From Bacillus altitudinis 41KF2b (GTDB lineage: Bacteria; Bacillota; Bacilli; Bacillales; Bacillaceae): DNA of 64,000 nt. Every line of letters starts with the position of its first letter. Positions within the stretch are counted from its first letter, which is position 1. Of this stretch, positions 43,801 to 52,668 are shown piece by piece. The notes under the pieces are model-generated. The model searched no databases. It saw nothing but the letters and a program-made list of their open reading frames with translations, and was not told the origin of the DNA. The translations under genes were made by a program, and so were the position numbers. The stretch covers positions 186,001 to 250,000 of the forward strand of contig NZ_ASJC01000005.1 in assembly GCF_000691145.1 (NCBI RefSeq). The letters are read 5' to 3'.

Positions 43801-44711
43801 TGATTAAATTGAAATGCTTCCAGAAATGCTTCGACCTCTTGTTCATAGACTTCCTTATTGTCGCTATAAGACATCGCATGCGCACCATGTGGCGCAATAA
43901 ATAGCCGTTTATCACCCTTTTTGCGTGCGTATAACTGCTCGCTTTGCTCACAAGGGATATAGTCATCATGGAGACTATGAATAAAAAGGATAGGTTCTTT
44001 CACCTGATCGATTACATCAAGTGGAGAAACTTGCCGAATGCTGTATCCGTCCCGCCATTTCAACACTTGATTACTTAGTGGAAGAATCCACTGTCCTGAA
44101 AGACGAAAATCTGTTTTTAATCGATACAGAAGCTGATCCTCAAAAGAAGCAAAAGGACAATCAGCGATGTAAAAATTGGCGTTTGCATCCGGTTTTGCAG
44201 CATATAATAAAGTTGTGACTGCGCCCATCGATTCTCCGTGTATCCCAATGATTGCTTTTTCCCCAAGTCTTTTTCTCAGCCACTTGACGACTTGAGCCAA
44301 ATCTTCTTTTTCATAATATCCATAGCTCGTTGTTTTTCCGCCGCTCATCCCATGTCTTCTATGATCATAAAGCAGCACATTCCATCCAAGCTTTTGGAAT
44401 AATTTCATATACTTCACGGAATTGATCAAACTGACGGTAACCCCGTGACAAAGAACGATGGTGCGTGTTGTATGAGGGAGCGGTACAAAATAGCCATGAA
44501 GATCGTAACCAAATGCTGAAGGAATACAAACTTTCTCTTTTTGCAGCTGTTGAAACTCCTCGTGATGATAGTGCCCTTCATCTGATTCTCGTTTGATGAG
44601 CTCTTCATCCGTTAATTTTCGTATATACATCATTTTATTGGTAAAAAAAATGCCGATTGCAGCGAGTGGAAATAATACCAAGGCGAGTATAGCGAGCCAT
44701 TTCTTCTTCAA
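43782..44711 (-). CDS. yqkD: Alpha/beta hydrolase YqkD, membrane-anchored
   Basis: A 309-residue hydrolase with an N-terminal signal anchor (KKKWLAILALVLFPLAAIGIFF). The nucleophile elbow is GIHGESMGA, the catalytic Asp in HSLHDDYIP and His in APHGAHAMS. The TTG at 44711 follows GGAAAGGAAG; 49 further in-frame codons upstream have no site and run past yqkE's start. Likely faces outside the membrane; substrate unknown. Confidence 0.85.
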   Translation of the reverse strand: MKKKWLAILALVLFPLAAIGIFFTNKMMYIRKLTDEELIKRESDEGHYHHEEFQQLQKEKVCIPSAFGYDLHGYFVPLPHTTRTIVLCHGVTVSLINSVKYMKLFQKLGWNVLLYDHRRHGMSGGKTTSYGYYEKEDLAQVVKWLRKRLGEKAIIGIHGESMGAVTTLLYAAKPDANANFYIADCPFASFEDQLLYRLKTDFRLSGQWILPLSNQVLKWRDGYSIRQVSPLDVIDQVKEPILFIHSLHDDYIPCEQSEQLYARKKGDKRLFIAPHGAHAMSYSDNKEVYEQEVEAFLEAFQFNQNERGE

Positions 44712-44830
44712 GCTGATTCTTCCTTTCCGAAGGGTTTCTATGAAGATCATACCACATGTTGGGAGTTTGGCGTGACTCTTGCTGAGCAAATAAAACGGAT
44801 GATACACTAAAGCAAAAGGAGAGAGGCAAA

Positions 44831-45055
44831 GTGAAAAAGACCAATCAAGATCAAGCAAAGCTAAAGGACGGCATAAAGGATGATGTGAAACAGCAGCTCC
44901 TTCAAATGAAGCAGAACCTGGCCGCTGAGACAGAAAAAAGAGAAGAACAAAAACGACAAGACCTCCTTCGGCAACAGAAAGAAAAAGAAAAAAATAAAAG
45001 CTTCTCAGAGCTGCTAGATGAAAGTCATTTAGACTGGAGAAAGTATAAAAGTTAA
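44831..45055 (+). CDS. yqkE: YqkE, DUF3886 small charged protein
   Basis: A 74-residue, very charged protein, nearly all predicted coiled coil (Lys, Glu and Gln rich from residue 5 to 55), with a conserved C-terminal FSELLDESHLDWRKYK. GTG start behind AAAGGAGAG. Divergent from yqkD. No known function. Confidence 0.8.
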   Translation: MKKTNQDQAKLKDGIKDDVKQQLLQMKQNLAAETEKREEQKRQDLLRQQKEKEKNKSFSELLDESHLDWRKYKS

Positions 45056-45083
45056 AAAAGGGAGCTACGATGCTCCCTTTTTT
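45054..45083 (+). terminator. terminator after yqkE
   Basis: AAAAAAGGGAG / CTCCCTTTTTT. Confidence 0.85.
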
Positions 45084-45233
45084 ATGTTATATCATTGAGA
45101 TGAATACATACTACATGAGCCTGAGAGAAAACACGTCTAACTCCCTCGTATCACTTCATTTCAGAATCGCACCATCAATAGGGTTATACATTAAAACAAA
45201 ACATAAGTGGCAAGCTGTTCTTCCATTTGTCTT

Positions 45234-46160
45234 CTATTGATTCAAACGATGCGTCTCATACACAGACTGTTTTGTGAAATATGACAAAGCTTTTACTTCT
45301 TGGTCGCTTAATGAACGTGCATTTGCCGCTGCCACATTTTCTTTTAACTGTTTCACCGAGCTTGCGCCAAAAACAACAGAGCTGACTGCAGAATGCTTGA
45401 GCAAGTATTGAATGGACAGCTCTGTCAGTGATAGGTCATAAGCGACTTTCTTTAACGAAGGGATGATTTGCTGGAGCTCTTCAAATGAATAGTCAAGATA
45501 CCCGTTCTTTTGAATCGCCGCACTTGCTTGCGAAAGGGGTTTTTCTGTTAATAATCCTTTTGCTAAAGGACCTCTTGCCACGACACTAATGCTTTGTTCT
45601 TCAAGAAGAGAAAACCATTCTTCTGGGCGGCGGTCGAGTAAACTATATTGCATCATCACACTCACGATGTTTGATTTTTTGGCGTATTCTTTAATGACAT
45701 TTGGACGGATCGACGATATGCCGTAATAGCGAATGACACCTTCTTCAACCAATTCTTCAAATGCCTCGATGGTTTCGTCAATTGGATCGTCAATTGTGCC
45801 GCCATGCAATTGATATAAATCAATATAATCTGTTTGAAGTCGTTTCAGGCTTTGTTTCACTGCCTCTTTTATATATGCTTTTGAAGGATCCCATTCCCAG
45901 CCAGGTTTGCCATTTTCAAAGCGGTTGCCACCTTTTGTGGCCAAAATCAGATCTTGGCGTCTGTTCTTAATGGCTTCCCCGACGATTTCCTCATTTGTTC
46001 CAAAATCATATAAATCAGCTGTATCCAAATAGTTAATCCCAAGATCAATGGCTTCATCTAATAAAGAGAGCGCTTTTTCTTTTTCAGTCCCAAGGGACAT
46101 ACATCCTAGTGCCGCCTCACTAACCAAGAGATCAGAGGTGCCAATTCGTCTTTTTTTCAA
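45234..46160 (-). CDS. yqkF: Aldo/keto reductase YqkF
   Basis: A 308-residue NADPH-dependent aldo/keto reductase. Catalytic Asp and Tyr lie in YLDTADLYDFG, the Lys in LATKGG, and the His in YQLHGG. It is close throughout to B. subtilis YqkF. The TTG at 46160 gives MKKRRIGTSDLL and lies ten bases after GGAG; a GTG at 46169 overlaps that site. A 17-bp palindrome (46180-46196) lies just upstream. Substrate unknown. Confidence 0.88.
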   Translation of the reverse strand: MKKRRIGTSDLLVSEAALGCMSLGTEKEKALSLLDEAIDLGINYLDTADLYDFGTNEEIVGEAIKNRRQDLILATKGGNRFENGKPGWEWDPSKAYIKEAVKQSLKRLQTDYIDLYQLHGGTIDDPIDETIEAFEELVEEGVIRYYGISSIRPNVIKEYAKKSNIVSVMMQYSLLDRRPEEWFSLLEEQSISVVARGPLAKGLLTEKPLSQASAAIQKNGYLDYSFEELQQIIPSLKKVAYDLSLTELSIQYLLKHSAVSSVVFGASSVKQLKENVAAANARSLSDQEVKALSYFTKQSVYETHRLNQ

Positions 46161-46179
46161 TTCAATCACACTCCTATCC

Positions 46180-46196
46180 TTTCACATTAAGTGAAA
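46180..46196. promoter_or_regulatory. TTTCAC-N5-GTGAAA palindrome before yqkF
   Basis: Perfect six-base half-sites around ATTAA, next to the yqkF ribosome site and about 130 bp before nudF. Could be an operator or a leader hairpin; no regulator is assigned. Confidence 0.35.
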
Positions 46197-46328
46197 CAAT
46201 TCTGGAATTCAAGCTAGGTGATTTCAAAAGGCGCATTGAAGCAGGCATCCGCATTTTGGCTTCTCCTAAAACATCTATGTTAAAATGAATGAAGTAAAAA
46301 GTGAAAGTAGAACGAGGAGCTGACAAAA

Positions 46329-46886
46329 TTGAAGGACTTTGAAGAAAAAACATTATCGTCAAAAACATTATATAACGGAAAAATCATTGACTTGGTTCTT
46401 GAAGATGTAGAATTGCCGAACGGAAAACCAGGCAAACGCGAAATCATTAAACATCCAGGTGCAGTAGCAGTCATTGCACGTACAGACGAAAATAAAATCA
46501 TTTTGGTCAAGCAATACCGTAAAGCACTGGAGAGAGCCATCGTTGAGATTCCGGCTGGAAAATTAGAAAAAGGAGAAGAGCCGGCACATACAGCACTGAG
46601 AGAATTAGAAGAAGAAACAGGTTATACAACTCAGGCGCTCCAAAAGCTGACCGCCTTTTATACATCACCAGGGTTTGCGGATGAAATTGTTCACATCTAC
46701 CTTGCTGATCAGCTCGTCCCGCTTGAAGAAAAACGAGAGCTGGATGAGGATGAATTTGTCGAAGTGATGGAAGTCTCACTAGAAGAAGCACTGCAACTCA
46801 TCGAAAAACAACATATTTATGATGCAAAAACAGCCTATGCCATTCAATACTTACAATTGCAAGAGGTACTTAAGTCTACAAAATGA
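46329..46886 (+). CDS. nudF: ADP-ribose pyrophosphatase NudF
   Basis: A 185-residue Nudix hydrolase. The Nudix box GKLEKGEEPAHTALRELEEETGY carries the REx2EE metal site, and a Pro 15-16 residues downstream (TSPGFADE) marks ADP-ribose specificity. TTG start behind GAGGAG, giving the same length as B. subtilis NudF. It splits ADP-ribose to AMP and ribose 5-phosphate. Overlaps the endonuclease Q gene by ATGA. Confidence 0.93.
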   Translation: MKDFEEKTLSSKTLYNGKIIDLVLEDVELPNGKPGKREIIKHPGAVAVIARTDENKIILVKQYRKALERAIVEIPAGKLEKGEEPAHTALRELEEETGYTTQALQKLTAFYTSPGFADEIVHIYLADQLVPLEEKRELDEDEFVEVMEVSLEEALQLIEKQHIYDAKTAYAIQYLQLQEVLKSTK

Positions 46887-48064
46887 GGGAATTCTTTGCA
46901 GATATCCATATTCATATTGGTCGAACAAGAACAGGCAGGGCTGTCAAAATTACAGGTGCAAGGTCACTGACCATTGACCAAATTCTCATTGAAGCGTCTC
47001 AAAGTAAAGGGATGGGGATGATTGGTGTGATTGATGCACAATCTCCTGAAGTCCTAGAAGAATTGATAGAAGGTGTAGAGGAAGGCACGTACACTGAACT
47101 AAGCGATGGCGGTTTATCATTTGGAAAGACCGTTTTGCTTTTAGGCAGTGAGCTAGAAATCAATGATGACCAATCAAAAGGTCCGATTCATGTGCTTGCC
47201 TTTATGCCCACGCTTCGTAAAATGTCTGAGTTTTCCGCATGGCTTTCTCTTCATATGAAAAATGTGCATTTGAGTTCACAGCGGTTATATGTGGATGGGA
47301 GAACGCTTCAGCATAAGGTGAAGGAACTAGGGGGATTATTTATTCCTGCCCATATTTTTACGCCGCATAAAAGTTTATACGGCAAAGGGGTCAATACGTC
47401 TTTAACCGAAGTATTCGATCCAGAACTCATTGACGCTGTTGAGCTTGGCCTTAGCTGTGATACGTCTATGGCCTCCCAGCTAAGTGAGCTAAACCGTTAT
47501 CCTTTTTTAACAAATTCAGATGCCCATTCTTTAGGGAAAATTGCGCGGGAATATACGAAGATCCGAATGGATCATGCCTCCTTTGATGAATTTGAGCTAG
47601 CGCTTCAAGGAAAAGATGGCAGAAACATCACTGGAAATTATGGGCTCGCTCCGCGGCTCGGAAAGTATTATCATACGACCTGTGAGAAATGCGGGATAAG
47701 ACCTGACAGTCAGGAGCAAGAAAAGTGCCAAGCATGCGGCCATACCCGAATGACAAAAGGGGTGAGTGAGCGGTTAAAGGAGCTTGCTGACCAAGAAAGT
47801 GACAAAGGAATAAGGCCTCCTTATGTTCACCAGCTTCCCCTTCAATTTATTCCGGGTGTTGGAGCCAAAACGTTAGAAAAGTTAAAAGCTGTCTTTCATA
47901 CAGAGATGAATATTCTTCATCAAGCAACAGAACAAGAATTAAAAGCGGTCCTGCCTGAGAAAACAGCCGATTACATCATCAAAGCAAGAAGAGGTGAAGT
48001 TGGACTGATCGCTGGCGGAGGCGGAGTCTACGGTAAGGTGGATATCAATCATGAATCAACTTAA
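46883..48064 (+). CDS. endoQ: Endonuclease Q (PHP-domain deaminated-DNA endonuclease)
   Basis: A 393-residue protein with an N-terminal PHP phosphoesterase domain (ADIHIHIGR, GSELEIND, FIPAHIFTPH, LTNSDAHS), a C4 zinc finger CEKCG..CQACG near residues 269-288, and a C-terminal helix-hairpin-helix-like segment (PLQFIPGVGAKTLEKLKAVF). This is the EndoQ architecture, which nicks 5' of uracil, hypoxanthine, xanthine and abasic sites; an active bacterial EndoQ has been described from B. pumilus. Coupled to nudF and overlapping the next gene by 14 nt. Confidence 0.88.
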   Translation: MREFFADIHIHIGRTRTGRAVKITGARSLTIDQILIEASQSKGMGMIGVIDAQSPEVLEELIEGVEEGTYTELSDGGLSFGKTVLLLGSELEINDDQSKGPIHVLAFMPTLRKMSEFSAWLSLHMKNVHLSSQRLYVDGRTLQHKVKELGGLFIPAHIFTPHKSLYGKGVNTSLTEVFDPELIDAVELGLSCDTSMASQLSELNRYPFLTNSDAHSLGKIAREYTKIRMDHASFDEFELALQGKDGRNITGNYGLAPRLGKYYHTTCEKCGIRPDSQEQEKCQACGHTRMTKGVSERLKELADQESDKGIRPPYVHQLPLQFIPGVGAKTLEKLKAVFHTEMNILHQATEQELKAVLPEKTADYIIKARRGEVGLIAGGGGVYGKVDINHEST

Positions 48065-48503
48065 ATGGACATGTCACACATTTGAACAACTGTCTAAAGA
48101 GGACCTTTACCTGATTTTAATGGAAAGAGTGAATGTGTTTGTTGTAGAACAAACATGTCCTTATCCTGAAATTGATCATCGTGATCAAGAGGCGCTGCAT
48201 GTCATCGCCAAAGAGAACGGCACGATTGTGGCTTATTGCCGCATTTTCCAAAGCGGGATCATGTACAAAGAGGCATCCATTGGCCGTGTCCTTGTGACGA
48301 AGACCGGCCGAAAAAAGGGTTACGGGAAGATCCTGCTCGATCAGGCGATAAAAAAGCTCAGTGAATTAGGCGAAACAAAGATTAAAATCCAAGCACAGGC
48401 TTATTTGAAATCGTTCTACGAATCGTTTGGCTTCGAAGCTGTCTCAGATTGTTATGATGAGGATGGAATTCCGCATCTTGATATGGTGAGAAAAGAAAGA
48501 TAG
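48051..48503 (+). CDS. ElaA-like GNAT acetyltransferase
   Basis: A 150-residue GNAT protein of the ElaA/RimI-like group: ERVNVFVVEQTCPYPEIDHRDQEALHV is the characteristic N-terminal block, and the acetyl-CoA loop is IGRVLVTKTGRKKGYGKILL. Third gene of nudF-endoQ-elaA, with its start inside endoQ. Acceptor unknown. Confidence 0.83.
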   Translation: MNQLKWTCHTFEQLSKEDLYLILMERVNVFVVEQTCPYPEIDHRDQEALHVIAKENGTIVAYCRIFQSGIMYKEASIGRVLVTKTGRKKGYGKILLDQAIKKLSELGETKIKIQAQAYLKSFYESFGFEAVSDCYDEDGIPHLDMVRKER

Positions 48504-48526
48504 GCGTGTCTACGTCTATCTTTTTT
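48496..48526 (+). terminator. terminator of nudF-endoQ-elaA
   Basis: AAAGATAG / CTATCTTT with an inner CGT / ACG, then T6. Confidence 0.82.
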
Positions 48527-48571
48527 AGGTTCTTTCATGTATCATAACGACAACGAAAGGGGTTTTGCGAA

Positions 48572-48793
48572 ATGGGAAAAAGCAAAGCAAAGAAAAAGAG
48601 AGAACACCTTCAAAGGCAGCACAGCCGAAATACAGAACAATCGAGAGGAAATATGCCGCATTTTAGTACACACGAAAGAAAGACAAAAACAAAACAAGAA
48701 GCCTTGCAGCATATGATGAAAAAACATAAAGGCAGGAATGCTTATGATCGCTATGAACAGGATCATAAGCATTTTTATTTTGCTTTTTTGTGA
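48572..48793 (+). CDS. yqkK: YqkK, small basic protein with a terminator inside its 3' end
   Basis: A 73-residue, strongly basic protein (Lys, Arg, His rich), opening MGKSKAKKKREH. ATG behind GAAAGGGG. Conserved small gene of bacilli with no known function. Its last codons (HFYFAFL) are read from the T-rich tail of a perfect 13-bp hairpin (48737-48773), so the coding end and the terminator coincide. Confidence 0.7.
   Translation: MGKSKAKKKREHLQRQHSRNTEQSRGNMPHFSTHERKTKTKQEALQHMMKKHKGRNAYDRYEQDHKHFYFAFL
48737..48781 (+). terminator. terminator overlapping the yqkK coding end
   Basis: AATGCTTATGATC / GATCATAAGCATT perfect stem, then TTTATTTT. It ends 12 bases before the stop codon. Confidence 0.7.
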
Positions 48794-48843
48794 CAAGTAG
48801 ATCAAATAATTGGAAAAATTTTAAAAAATAGGACAAACGGTCG

Positions 48844-48884
48844 TTTCTTTTTGTCTAAAAATGTAGTTAAATGACAAAAAGAAA
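48844..48884 (+). promoter_or_regulatory. 5' leader stem-loop before the subtilisin gene
   Basis: Perfect inverted repeat TTTCTTTTTGTC / GACAAAAAGAAA with a 17-base loop, ending just before the ribosome site AAAGGGAGAG. It may stabilise the mRNA, as the aprE leader hairpin does, or modulate initiation. Confidence 0.55.
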
Positions 48885-48904
48885 TGAAAGGGAGAGTGGG
48901 TATC

Positions 48905-50035
48905 GTGAAGGTCAAATCATTTGGAGCAGGGCTTTGTATGGCAAGTATGCTACTGGCATCGATGACATTCGGCGCATCAGATGTATCTGCAAAGGATCAA
49001 GCAAAAAAAGAGTATATGATCGGTTTTTCTTCTTCCGTTCAAGACAAAACACAAAAACAGCTTGTTGAAAAAGCCGGCGGTCATGTGAAAGAATCAATAG
49101 AGAAAATAGATATGATGAAAGTTTCGTTGAACGAAGCATCAAAAGAAAAACTACATCAAGCAAAAGAAGTTACTTTTATTGAGGAAGACCAAAAAGCAAA
49201 AACAAGCGGTCAAAGCGTCCCTTATGGTATCAAAAGCATTAAAGCACAAAAGGTACATAAACGAGGATATGCCGGACAGAATGTCAAAGTAGCTGTTCTT
49301 GACAGTGGAATCGACGGCAAGCATGAAGATTTACATGTAACTGGTGGTGTCAGCTTTGTTCCAACAGAGTCCGATCCGCTCATTGACCCGCATGAACACG
49401 GAACCCACGTTGCAGGCACGATCGCAGCATTAGATAATAAAGTAGGCGTCGTTGGTGTGGCACCAAAAGCTTCGATCTATGCGGTGAAAGTGGCAGATGA
49501 AAATGGTGACGGCTACTATAGCTGGATCATTAAAGGCATTGAATGGGCGATTGAGAATGAGATGGATGTTATCAATATTAGTATGGGGGGAGCAAGTGAA
49601 TCGGAGGCGCTGAAAGAAGCGGTAGATCGAGCTTATGACAACGGGATTCTCATTGTCGCATCTGCAGGAAATGCTGGGAGCTACGGGTCACTTAATACGA
49701 TAGATTACCCGGCCAAATACAGCTCTGTCATGGCAGTCGCATCTGTGGATCAACGAAAGCAAAGAGCCTTTGATTCCTCTGTTGGGGAAGAAGTGGAAGT
49801 ATCAGCACCAGGTGTTTCAACATTAAGTACCATTCCTCATAACGAATATGGATATAAGAGTGGAACGTCTATGGCATCACCTCATGTAGCTGGTGCTGCG
49901 GCAGTCATTCTATCAAAACATCCGAATCTGACAAATGATGAAGTGCGTGAAAGGCTGACAAAAACGGCAACAAAACTTGGCGAACCTTTTTATTATGGCG
50001 CTGGGCTTGTGAACGTACAAAAAGCTGCACGATAA
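48905..50035 (+). CDS. Secreted subtilisin-like serine protease (S8)
   Basis: A 376-residue preproprotein: signal peptide (about 1-29, ending SDVSA), an I9 propeptide (about 30-102), then the mature protease opening [12 protein letters not shown]. Catalytic triad: Asp133 (VLDSGID), His165 (HGTH) and Ser322 (GTSMASPH), with oxyanion Asn256 in ASAGNAG. GTG start at 48905 behind AAAGGGAGAG; upstream in-frame codons lie in the leader hairpin. It is smaller than or equal to AprE in length and unlike AprE in sequence at the N-terminus. It sits between yqkK and spoIIM, a place empty in B. subtilis as I recall. Confidence 0.92.
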   Translation: MKVKSFGAGLCMASMLLASMTFGASDVSAKDQAKKEYMIGFSSSVQDKTQKQLVEKAGGHVKESIEKIDMMKVSLNEASKEKLHQAKEVTFIEEDQKAKTSGQSVPYGIKSIKAQKVHKRGYAGQNVKVAVLDSGIDGKHEDLHVTGGVSFVPTESDPLIDPHEHGTHVAGTIAALDNKVGVVGVAPKASIYAVKVADENGDGYYSWIIKGIEWAIENEMDVINISMGGASESEALKEAVDRAYDNGILIVASAGNAGSYGSLNTIDYPAKYSSVMAVASVDQRKQRAFDSSVGEEVEVSAPGVSTLSTIPHNEYGYKSGTSMASPHVAGAAAVILSKHPNLTNDEVRERLTKTATKLGEPFYYGAGLVNVQKAAR

Positions 50036-50038
50036 AGG

Positions 50039-50080
50039 AAACGAGAAAGCAGTGTACAGCTGCTTTCTCGTTTTTCTTTT
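50039..50080 (+). terminator. terminator of the protease gene
   Basis: AAACGAGAAAGCAG / CTGCTTTCTCGTTT, then a T-rich tail. Confidence 0.9.
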
Positions 50081-50090
50081 TATAAAACTG

Positions 50091-50118
50091 TCATGTTTCG
50101 TCTGCTCTCTCATAGAAT
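50091..50118 (+). promoter_or_regulatory. possible sigma-E promoter of spoIIM
   Basis: TCATGTT at 50091-50097 and CATAGAAT at 50111-50118, 13 bp apart; an approximate fit to mother-cell sigma-E promoters. spoIIM is sigma-E dependent in B. subtilis. Confidence 0.4.
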
Positions 50119-50150
50119 CTAGTAACCTTTACTATTTGGGAGGAAGGCGC

Positions 50151-50795
50151 ATGCGGAAAAAGTCTTGGAAAGAACATCTTCTTCAGCACGTGAAAGATCA
50201 TTTATCGATTTATTTGTTTGTTTCTGTACTATTTTTAATGGGCGTCATTTTTGGAGCCATTATCGTCAATAGTATGACAATGAGTCAGAAAGAGGATTTA
50301 TTCTACTATTTAAATCAATTTTTTGGTCAACTGACGAATGAGAAAGCAGCAGAATCAAAAGAAATGTTTTTGCAAAGCTTTTTACATCATATGAAATATT
50401 TGGGCCTCATGTGGATACTCGGAATTTCCATCATTGGCCTGCCGCTTATTTTTCTTATGATCTTTTTAAAAGGGATTGTAGTTGGGTTTACTGTCGGTTT
50501 TTTGGTCAATCAAATGGGGCTTAGCGGTTTTTTTCTATCTTTTGTCTCGGTGCTTCCTCAAAATATCTTGCTCATTCCTGCGTATTTAGTGATCGGAACT
50601 TGTGCGATTGCGTTCTCCATTCGTTTAATTGGTCAGCTTTTTATGAAAAAAACCATCAGTCAAGCGCCAATCCATTGGTTTGGCCGGTATGCTTCTGTTC
50701 TACTGATGATTTTAACCCTCGCTGCTCTTTCGTCCTTTTTTGAATCATACTTATCATTCATGTTGATGAAAAAGCTGGCAGGTGTTCTGTTTTGA
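50151..50795 (+). CDS. spoIIM: Stage II sporulation protein M
   Basis: A 214-residue membrane protein with five hydrophobic helices, part of the SpoIIDMP complex that remodels septal peptidoglycan and drives engulfment of the forespore. The ATG at 50151 follows TGGGAGGAAG; 33 in-frame codons upstream are unsupported. Length equals B. subtilis SpoIIM. Confidence 0.93.
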   Translation: MRKKSWKEHLLQHVKDHLSIYLFVSVLFLMGVIFGAIIVNSMTMSQKEDLFYYLNQFFGQLTNEKAAESKEMFLQSFLHHMKYLGLMWILGISIIGLPLIFLMIFLKGIVVGFTVGFLVNQMGLSGFFLSFVSVLPQNILLIPAYLVIGTCAIAFSIRLIGQLFMKKTISQAPIHWFGRYASVLLMILTLAALSSFFESYLSFMLMKKLAGVLF

Positions 50796-50800
50796 TGATT

Positions 50801-50815
50801 TTATAATCGTTATTA
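50801..50815 (+). promoter_or_regulatory. Per box 1 (PerR) upstream of fur
   Basis: TTATAATCGTTATTA agrees with TTATAATNATTATAA except at two positions. Confidence 0.55.
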
Positions 50816-50840
50816 AATAATAATCAATTTATTTATCAAT

Positions 50841-50855
50841 TTAAAATGATTATAG
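50841..50855 (+). promoter_or_regulatory. Per box 2 (PerR) abutting the fur -35 box
   Basis: TTAAAATGATTATAG agrees with the PerR consensus except at two positions and ends one base before TTGGCT. PerR represses fur in B. subtilis. Confidence 0.65.
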
Positions 50856-50884
50856 TTGGCTCTCTGCACATCATTTGATATAAT
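50856..50884 (+). promoter_or_regulatory. sigma-A promoter of fur
   Basis: TTGGCT at 50856-50861, a 17-bp spacer, and a perfect TATAAT at 50879-50884. Confidence 0.8.
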
Positions 50885-50916
50885 GATCAAGTAATGTGGC
50901 GTAGGAGGGAAAGTCA

Positions 50917-51369
50917 ATGGAAAATCGGATTGATCGAATTAAGAAACAGCTTCATTCTTCCAGCTATAAGCTCACGCCACAGCGTGAAGCAACAGTAAGA
51001 GTACTGCTTGAGAATGAAGAAGACCATTTAAGTGCAGAAGATGTATACCTCCTCGTAAAAGAGAAGTCTCCTGAAATTGGTCTTGCTACTGTTTATCGGA
51101 CGTTAGAATTGCTTACTGAACTGAAAGTTGTTGATAAAATTAACTTTGGAGACGGCGTTTCGCGATATGATCTTCGCAAAGAAGGGGCCGCTCACTTCCA
51201 TCACCATCTTGTCTGCATGGAATGCGGGACAGTCGATGAGATAGAAGATGATTTATTAGAAGATGTTGAAGAGATTATTGAACGCGACTGGAAATTTAAA
51301 ATTAAGGATCATAGATTGACATTCCATGGTATTTGCCACCGGTGTCATGATGATGAATCCGGCAAATAA
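50917..51369 (+). CDS. fur: Ferric uptake regulator Fur
   Basis: A 150-residue Fe(II)-dependent repressor of iron uptake. Winged helix at residues 10-85 (KLTPQREATVRVLLENE, GLATVYRTLELL), metal-binding HFHHHLVC, and structural zinc cysteines Cys100, Cys103, Cys140 and Cys143. ATG behind TAGGAGGG. Control by PerR links iron uptake to peroxide stress. Confidence 0.95.
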   Translation: MENRIDRIKKQLHSSSYKLTPQREATVRVLLENEEDHLSAEDVYLLVKEKSPEIGLATVYRTLELLTELKVVDKINFGDGVSRYDLRKEGAAHFHHHLVCMECGTVDEIEDDLLEDVEEIIERDWKFKIKDHRLTFHGICHRCHDDESGK

Positions 51370-51379
51370 TCCGAATTGG

Positions 51380-51410
51380 AACCTTTTCATTCAAAATGAA
51401 AAGGTTTTTT
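51380..51410 (+). terminator. terminator of fur
   Basis: AACCTTTTCAT / ATGAAAAGGTT, then TTTT. Confidence 0.88.
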
Positions 51411-51486
51411 GCATGTTCGCTGTATATTCCTTGTCCCACCTGGCATATGCTGAAGTAATGAGAACACGAGAAAGGACATGAAGAAC

Positions 51487-51714
51487 ATGCGAAAATGGCT
51501 CAAAACAACAGGGGAAGTAATGAAAGTATTTATCTTGTTCACTGGTTTTACCGTCCTGTTCTATTATGCTATGATATGGATAAATTCAGAATATGAAAGC
51601 TATCATCGTTATGATAAACCAGAAGGTGCAGCGATAAAAGTGATGGAAATGGATCAGCCGAAACAAGACAGCTGGCAGGATCGATTGATTTATTTTTATC
51701 AAAACGGGGAGTAG
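51487..51714 (+). CDS. yqzK: YqzK, DUF4227 small membrane protein
   Basis: A 75-residue protein with one membrane helix (VFILFTGFTVLFYYAMIWI, residues about 13-31) and a charged tail. ATG 51487 lies ten bases after AAAGGA; ATG 51478 is too close to it. Six bases before xerD, so the two are co-transcribed. Function unknown. Confidence 0.8.
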   Translation: MRKWLKTTGEVMKVFILFTGFTVLFYYAMIWINSEYESYHRYDKPEGAAIKVMEMDQPKQDSWQDRLIYFYQNGE

Positions 51715-51720
51715 AAACCA

Positions 51721-52611
51721 TTGAAGGATCAATTATCCGACTTTATTCATTTTATGACAGTAGAGAGAGGACTCTCTGAAAATACCATTGTCTCTTATAA
51801 AAGAGATTTACAGAGCTATTTGTCTTTTTTAATGACGCATGAACAATTGACAGATGTAAAAGACGTCACACGCCTTCATATTATTCATTATTTAAAACAG
51901 TTAAAAGACGAGGGGAAATCGAGTAAAACGTCCGTCCGTCATCTATCATCGATACGCTCCTTTCATCAATTTTTGCTCCGTGAAAAAGTGACAACAGATG
52001 ACCCGTCATGGAACATTGAATCACAAAAAACAGAGCGGAAATTACCGAAAGTTCTATCATTAGATGAGGTAGAAAAACTGCTCGATACACCTAAGCAGCA
52101 AACACCATTTGACTACCGTGACAAAGCCATGCTCGAACTTTTATATGCAACAGGTATTCGCGTAAGTGAAATGCTTGATCTGACTCTTGCAGATGTGCAT
52201 CTGACCATGGGGTTTATCCGCTGTTTTGGAAAAGGAAGAAAAGAGCGGATCGTGCCTATTGGTGAAGCTGCTGCAAGTGCGATTGAAGTGTATATAGAAA
52301 AAGGCAGAAACAAGCTGCTCAAAAAACAGCCGGCCGATGCTTTGTTTCTGAACCATCACGGAAAAAAAATGTCGCGGCAGGGCTTTTGGAAGAACTTAAA
52401 GAAACGAGCCATAGAAGCAGGTATTCAAAAAGAATTGACGCCTCATACGCTCAGACATTCATTTGCGACACATTTGCTTGAAAACGGTGCGGATCTTAGA
52501 GCCGTACAGGAAATGCTCGGACATGCCGATATTTCTACTACACAAATTTACACACATGTCACAAAAACAAGATTAAAAGACGTGTATCACAAATTCCATC
52601 CAAGGGCATAA
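51721..52611 (+). CDS. xerD: Tyrosine recombinase XerD (RipX)
   Basis: A 296-residue recombinase that resolves chromosome dimers at dif together with CodV/XerC. N-terminal SAM-like core domain (residues 1-85), then the catalytic domain with Arg in ATGIRVSE, Lys in [30 protein letters not shown] and the nucleophile Tyr. TTG start behind GGGGAG within the end of yqzK. Confidence 0.95.
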   Translation: MKDQLSDFIHFMTVERGLSENTIVSYKRDLQSYLSFLMTHEQLTDVKDVTRLHIIHYLKQLKDEGKSSKTSVRHLSSIRSFHQFLLREKVTTDDPSWNIESQKTERKLPKVLSLDEVEKLLDTPKQQTPFDYRDKAMLELLYATGIRVSEMLDLTLADVHLTMGFIRCFGKGRKERIVPIGEAAASAIEVYIEKGRNKLLKKQPADALFLNHHGKKMSRQGFWKNLKKRAIEAGIQKELTPHTLRHSFATHLLENGADLRAVQEMLGHADISTTQIYTHVTKTRLKDVYHKFHPRA

Positions 52612-52613
52612 GT

Positions 52614-52649
52614 AAAGCATGGCACGGTGAACGTGTATCATGCTTTTTT
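52614..52649 (+). terminator. terminator of xerD
   Basis: AAAGCATG / CATGCTTT with an inner CACG / CGTG stem, then T residues. Confidence 0.82.
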
Positions 52650-52668
52650 ATGTTTGGACCGTTTATGG

